DNA from: Pandoraea nosoerga
GTDB lineage: Bacteria; Pseudomonadota; Gammaproteobacteria; Burkholderiales; Burkholderiaceae
Length of the DNA: 64,000 bases
Reading direction: 5' to 3'
Assembly (NCBI RefSeq): GCF_902459585.1
Contig: NZ_CABPSC010000004.1
Span: 1-64,000 of the forward strand
This document shows positions 63,015 to 64,000 of the stretch, one piece after another (the stretch's first letter is position 1; every line of letters begins with the position of its first letter). The notes under the pieces are model-generated. The model was given only the letters and a program-made list of their open reading frames with translations. It searched no databases and was not told the DNA's origin. Position numbers and translations under genes: made by a program.

Positions 63015-63182
63015 ATGGAAATTCGCTGGGAGAAGCTGTACTCGGGCGGATTGGGTCGTTTCTACGACACTTCGGAGTCGAGCCGCCGTCGGGCACGGCG
63101 CGCACAACTGGCATGGTTCGGCGGCGTCATTTCGATCGGGGTTGTCATTGGCGCCATCGCGATCGCATGGCGCTGGATCTGA
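63015..63182 (+). CDS. Small membrane protein, paralogue B
   Basis: A 55-residue protein: MEIRWEKLYSGGLG, a basic stretch (SSRRRARRA) and a C-terminal helix (WFGGVISIGVVIGAIAIAWR). ATG 63015 has GAGG six bases before it, the same arrangement as paralogue A. Its stop overlaps the next start as TGATG, so it is translationally coupled to the secreted protein downstream. It is too short for most gene finders. Confidence 0.65.
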   Translation: MEIRWEKLYSGGLGRFYDTSESSRRRARRAQLAWFGGVISIGVVIGAIAIAWRWI

Positions 63183-63535
63183 TGTCCGGAATGCGGCATG
63201 TTCGCGTGGTCGCGCTGGGGCTGTCCGGCGTGGCGCTGAGTGCGTTCGTGCACGCGCAAACGCCTTCTGCCACGGCGCCGGCGGAACCGGTCGACGCGTC
63301 AGGGCGCGCGTGCGGGGCTATCCGGGCGCTGCCGGCCGACGTCACCCATTATCGCTACGAGGTGACCAACCTCTGCGCCCGCCAGATCACTTTTTCCTGG
63401 CGGTGCAATAGCACGCAGGCCGAGCAGTCTCTGGACGTAGCCGGCAAGGGCACCCAGCTCGCCACCTGCGTCAAGGCGAGCGGGGCGGCCGGGGAGATCG
63501 TATTCCGTTTCGGGCCACCGGGCACGGGCGACTGA
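63182..63535 (+). CDS. Secreted Cys-containing hypothetical protein
   Basis: A 117-residue protein with a signal peptide (VVALGLSGVALSAFVHAQ, cut at about residue 26) and a mature part with four cysteines (RACGAI, NLCARQ, WRCNST, ATCVKA) that could form two disulfides in a beta-rich fold. ATG 63182 overlaps the stop of paralogue B. I do not recognise a family. The coupling suggests that the two products work together at the envelope. Confidence 0.7.
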   Translation: MSGMRHVRVVALGLSGVALSAFVHAQTPSATAPAEPVDASGRACGAIRALPADVTHYRYEVTNLCARQITFSWRCNSTQAEQSLDVAGKGTQLATCVKASGAAGEIVFRFGPPGTGD

Positions 63536-63544
63536 CTCCCGTGC

Positions 63545-63580
63545 CCCCGTTGTCCCCGTTGTCCCCGTTGTTCCCGTTGC
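63545..63580. repeat. 9-bp tandem repeat CCCCGTTGT (about 4 copies)
   Basis: Three exact units of CCCCGTTGT and a diverging fourth lie directly after the secreted-protein gene. The rest of the gap to 63829 shows nothing else. Confidence 0.85.
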
Positions 63581-63829
63581 CCGTTTCCTGCGTCCCGACC
63601 GGCGCGGCTCGCTGCCGCGGCCGGCGGATCCCTGCATCGGCCGCCGCATTCCTCCGGCAGTTCCGGCCAGAGCGTTGCCCGGTCGCCATGAGCGCGCGGA
63701 AATGGCTATCATGACGCCATACGGCGCGCCGCTCTCGCGCTCTCATGCTGCCACGCTGTCGCGAACCGCCGGCGCGCTTTGGTCCCCGACGTCGCGTCGA
63801 GAACGCCGACACAGCCTCCAAGGATCCCC

Positions 63830-64000
63830 ATGAACGATATCGTCACCCCGACCCAGCCGTCGCTCGACACCGCGACGTTGCGCGAATTCGTCGAACGGAA
63901 ATGGAACGATGAGATTCTCCACGCGCTGACCGACTACATTGCCGTGCCCGCCAAGAGCCCTGGCTTCGACGCCGACTGGGCGCGCAACGGCTATATCGAC
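63830..64000 (+). CDS. M20-family peptidase, N-terminal part (runs off the window)
   Basis: Fifty-seven codons from ATG 63830 (ribosome binding site AAGGA, seven bases) to the window end. The sequence FVERKWNDEILHALTDYIAV with PAKSPGFDADW matches the N-terminus of M20 metallopeptidases (carboxypeptidase/dipeptidase-like). The zinc ligands lie beyond the window, so the assignment rests on the N-terminal helix and the P-x-x-SP motif. Confidence 0.7.
   Translation, partial: MNDIVTPTQPSLDTATLREFVERKWNDEILHALTDYIAVPAKSPGFDADWARNGYID

Overview
This is a GC-rich, gene-dense bacterial chromosome segment. Protein families (DUF4148, a split pqiA, a complete selenocysteine formate dehydrogenase cluster, betaproteobacterial-type Tol-Pal order) fit a member of the Burkholderiaceae. 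Pandoraea is my best guess from family resemblance, not from a search. I see no phage, insertion sequence, plasmid or CRISPR genes.

Layout. 1-8 kb: end of pntB, a LysR regulator, an intergenic block with two matched pairs of DnaA boxes, an MFS transporter, a keto-acid hydratase, two GntR regulators and a crotonase/CoA-transferase pair with a perfect palindromic operator. 8-17 kb: GH15 glycosidase, a repeat-bearing hypothetical protein, an MdtD-like exporter, a periplasmic binding protein, and a convergent response regulator/hybrid kinase pair. 17-21 kb: pqiA1-pqiA2-pqiB-pqiC lipid-transport operon. 21-30.5 kb: fdnG (in-frame UGA read as selenocysteine, with a SECIS hairpin)-fdnH-fdnI-fdhE-selA-selB-selC, so a selenoenzyme sits with most of the machinery to make it. 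30.6-36.1 kb: ribA, then a magnesium-transport locus with a structured leader, a small ACT-like protein, a leader ORF that begins Met-Asp-Asp-Asp, and mgtA. 36-39.3 kb: NsrR-like regulator, DUF4148 protein, AraC regulator and a decayed junction joining an MFS fragment to an XdhC fragment. 39.4-44.5 kb: MFS, FrnE-like oxidoreductase, cupin, flavin reductase, tRNA-Lys, YeeE/YedE transporter. 44.7-50.2 kb: cell-envelope operon ybgC-tolQRAB-pal-cpoB. 50.3-61.7 kb: hydroxyacid dehydrogenase, IclR regulator, SRPBCC protein, two-ACT protein, phosphoribosyltransferase, TSUP permease, PAP2 phosphatase, an Mrr-like protein whose nuclease residues appear replaced, DUF2501, PaiB-like protein, secreted nuclease and small proteins. 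61.7-64 kb: AT-richer region with two paralogous small membrane proteins, one translationally coupled to a secreted Cys-containing protein, then the start of an M20 peptidase.

The most interesting signals are the mgtA leader (candidate Mg2+-sensing leader ORF over a very stable hairpin), the duplicated DnaA-box module, the small paralogous membrane proteins at the right end, the apparently dead Mrr-like protein, and the many short (8-12 bp) tandem arrays scattered over the window.
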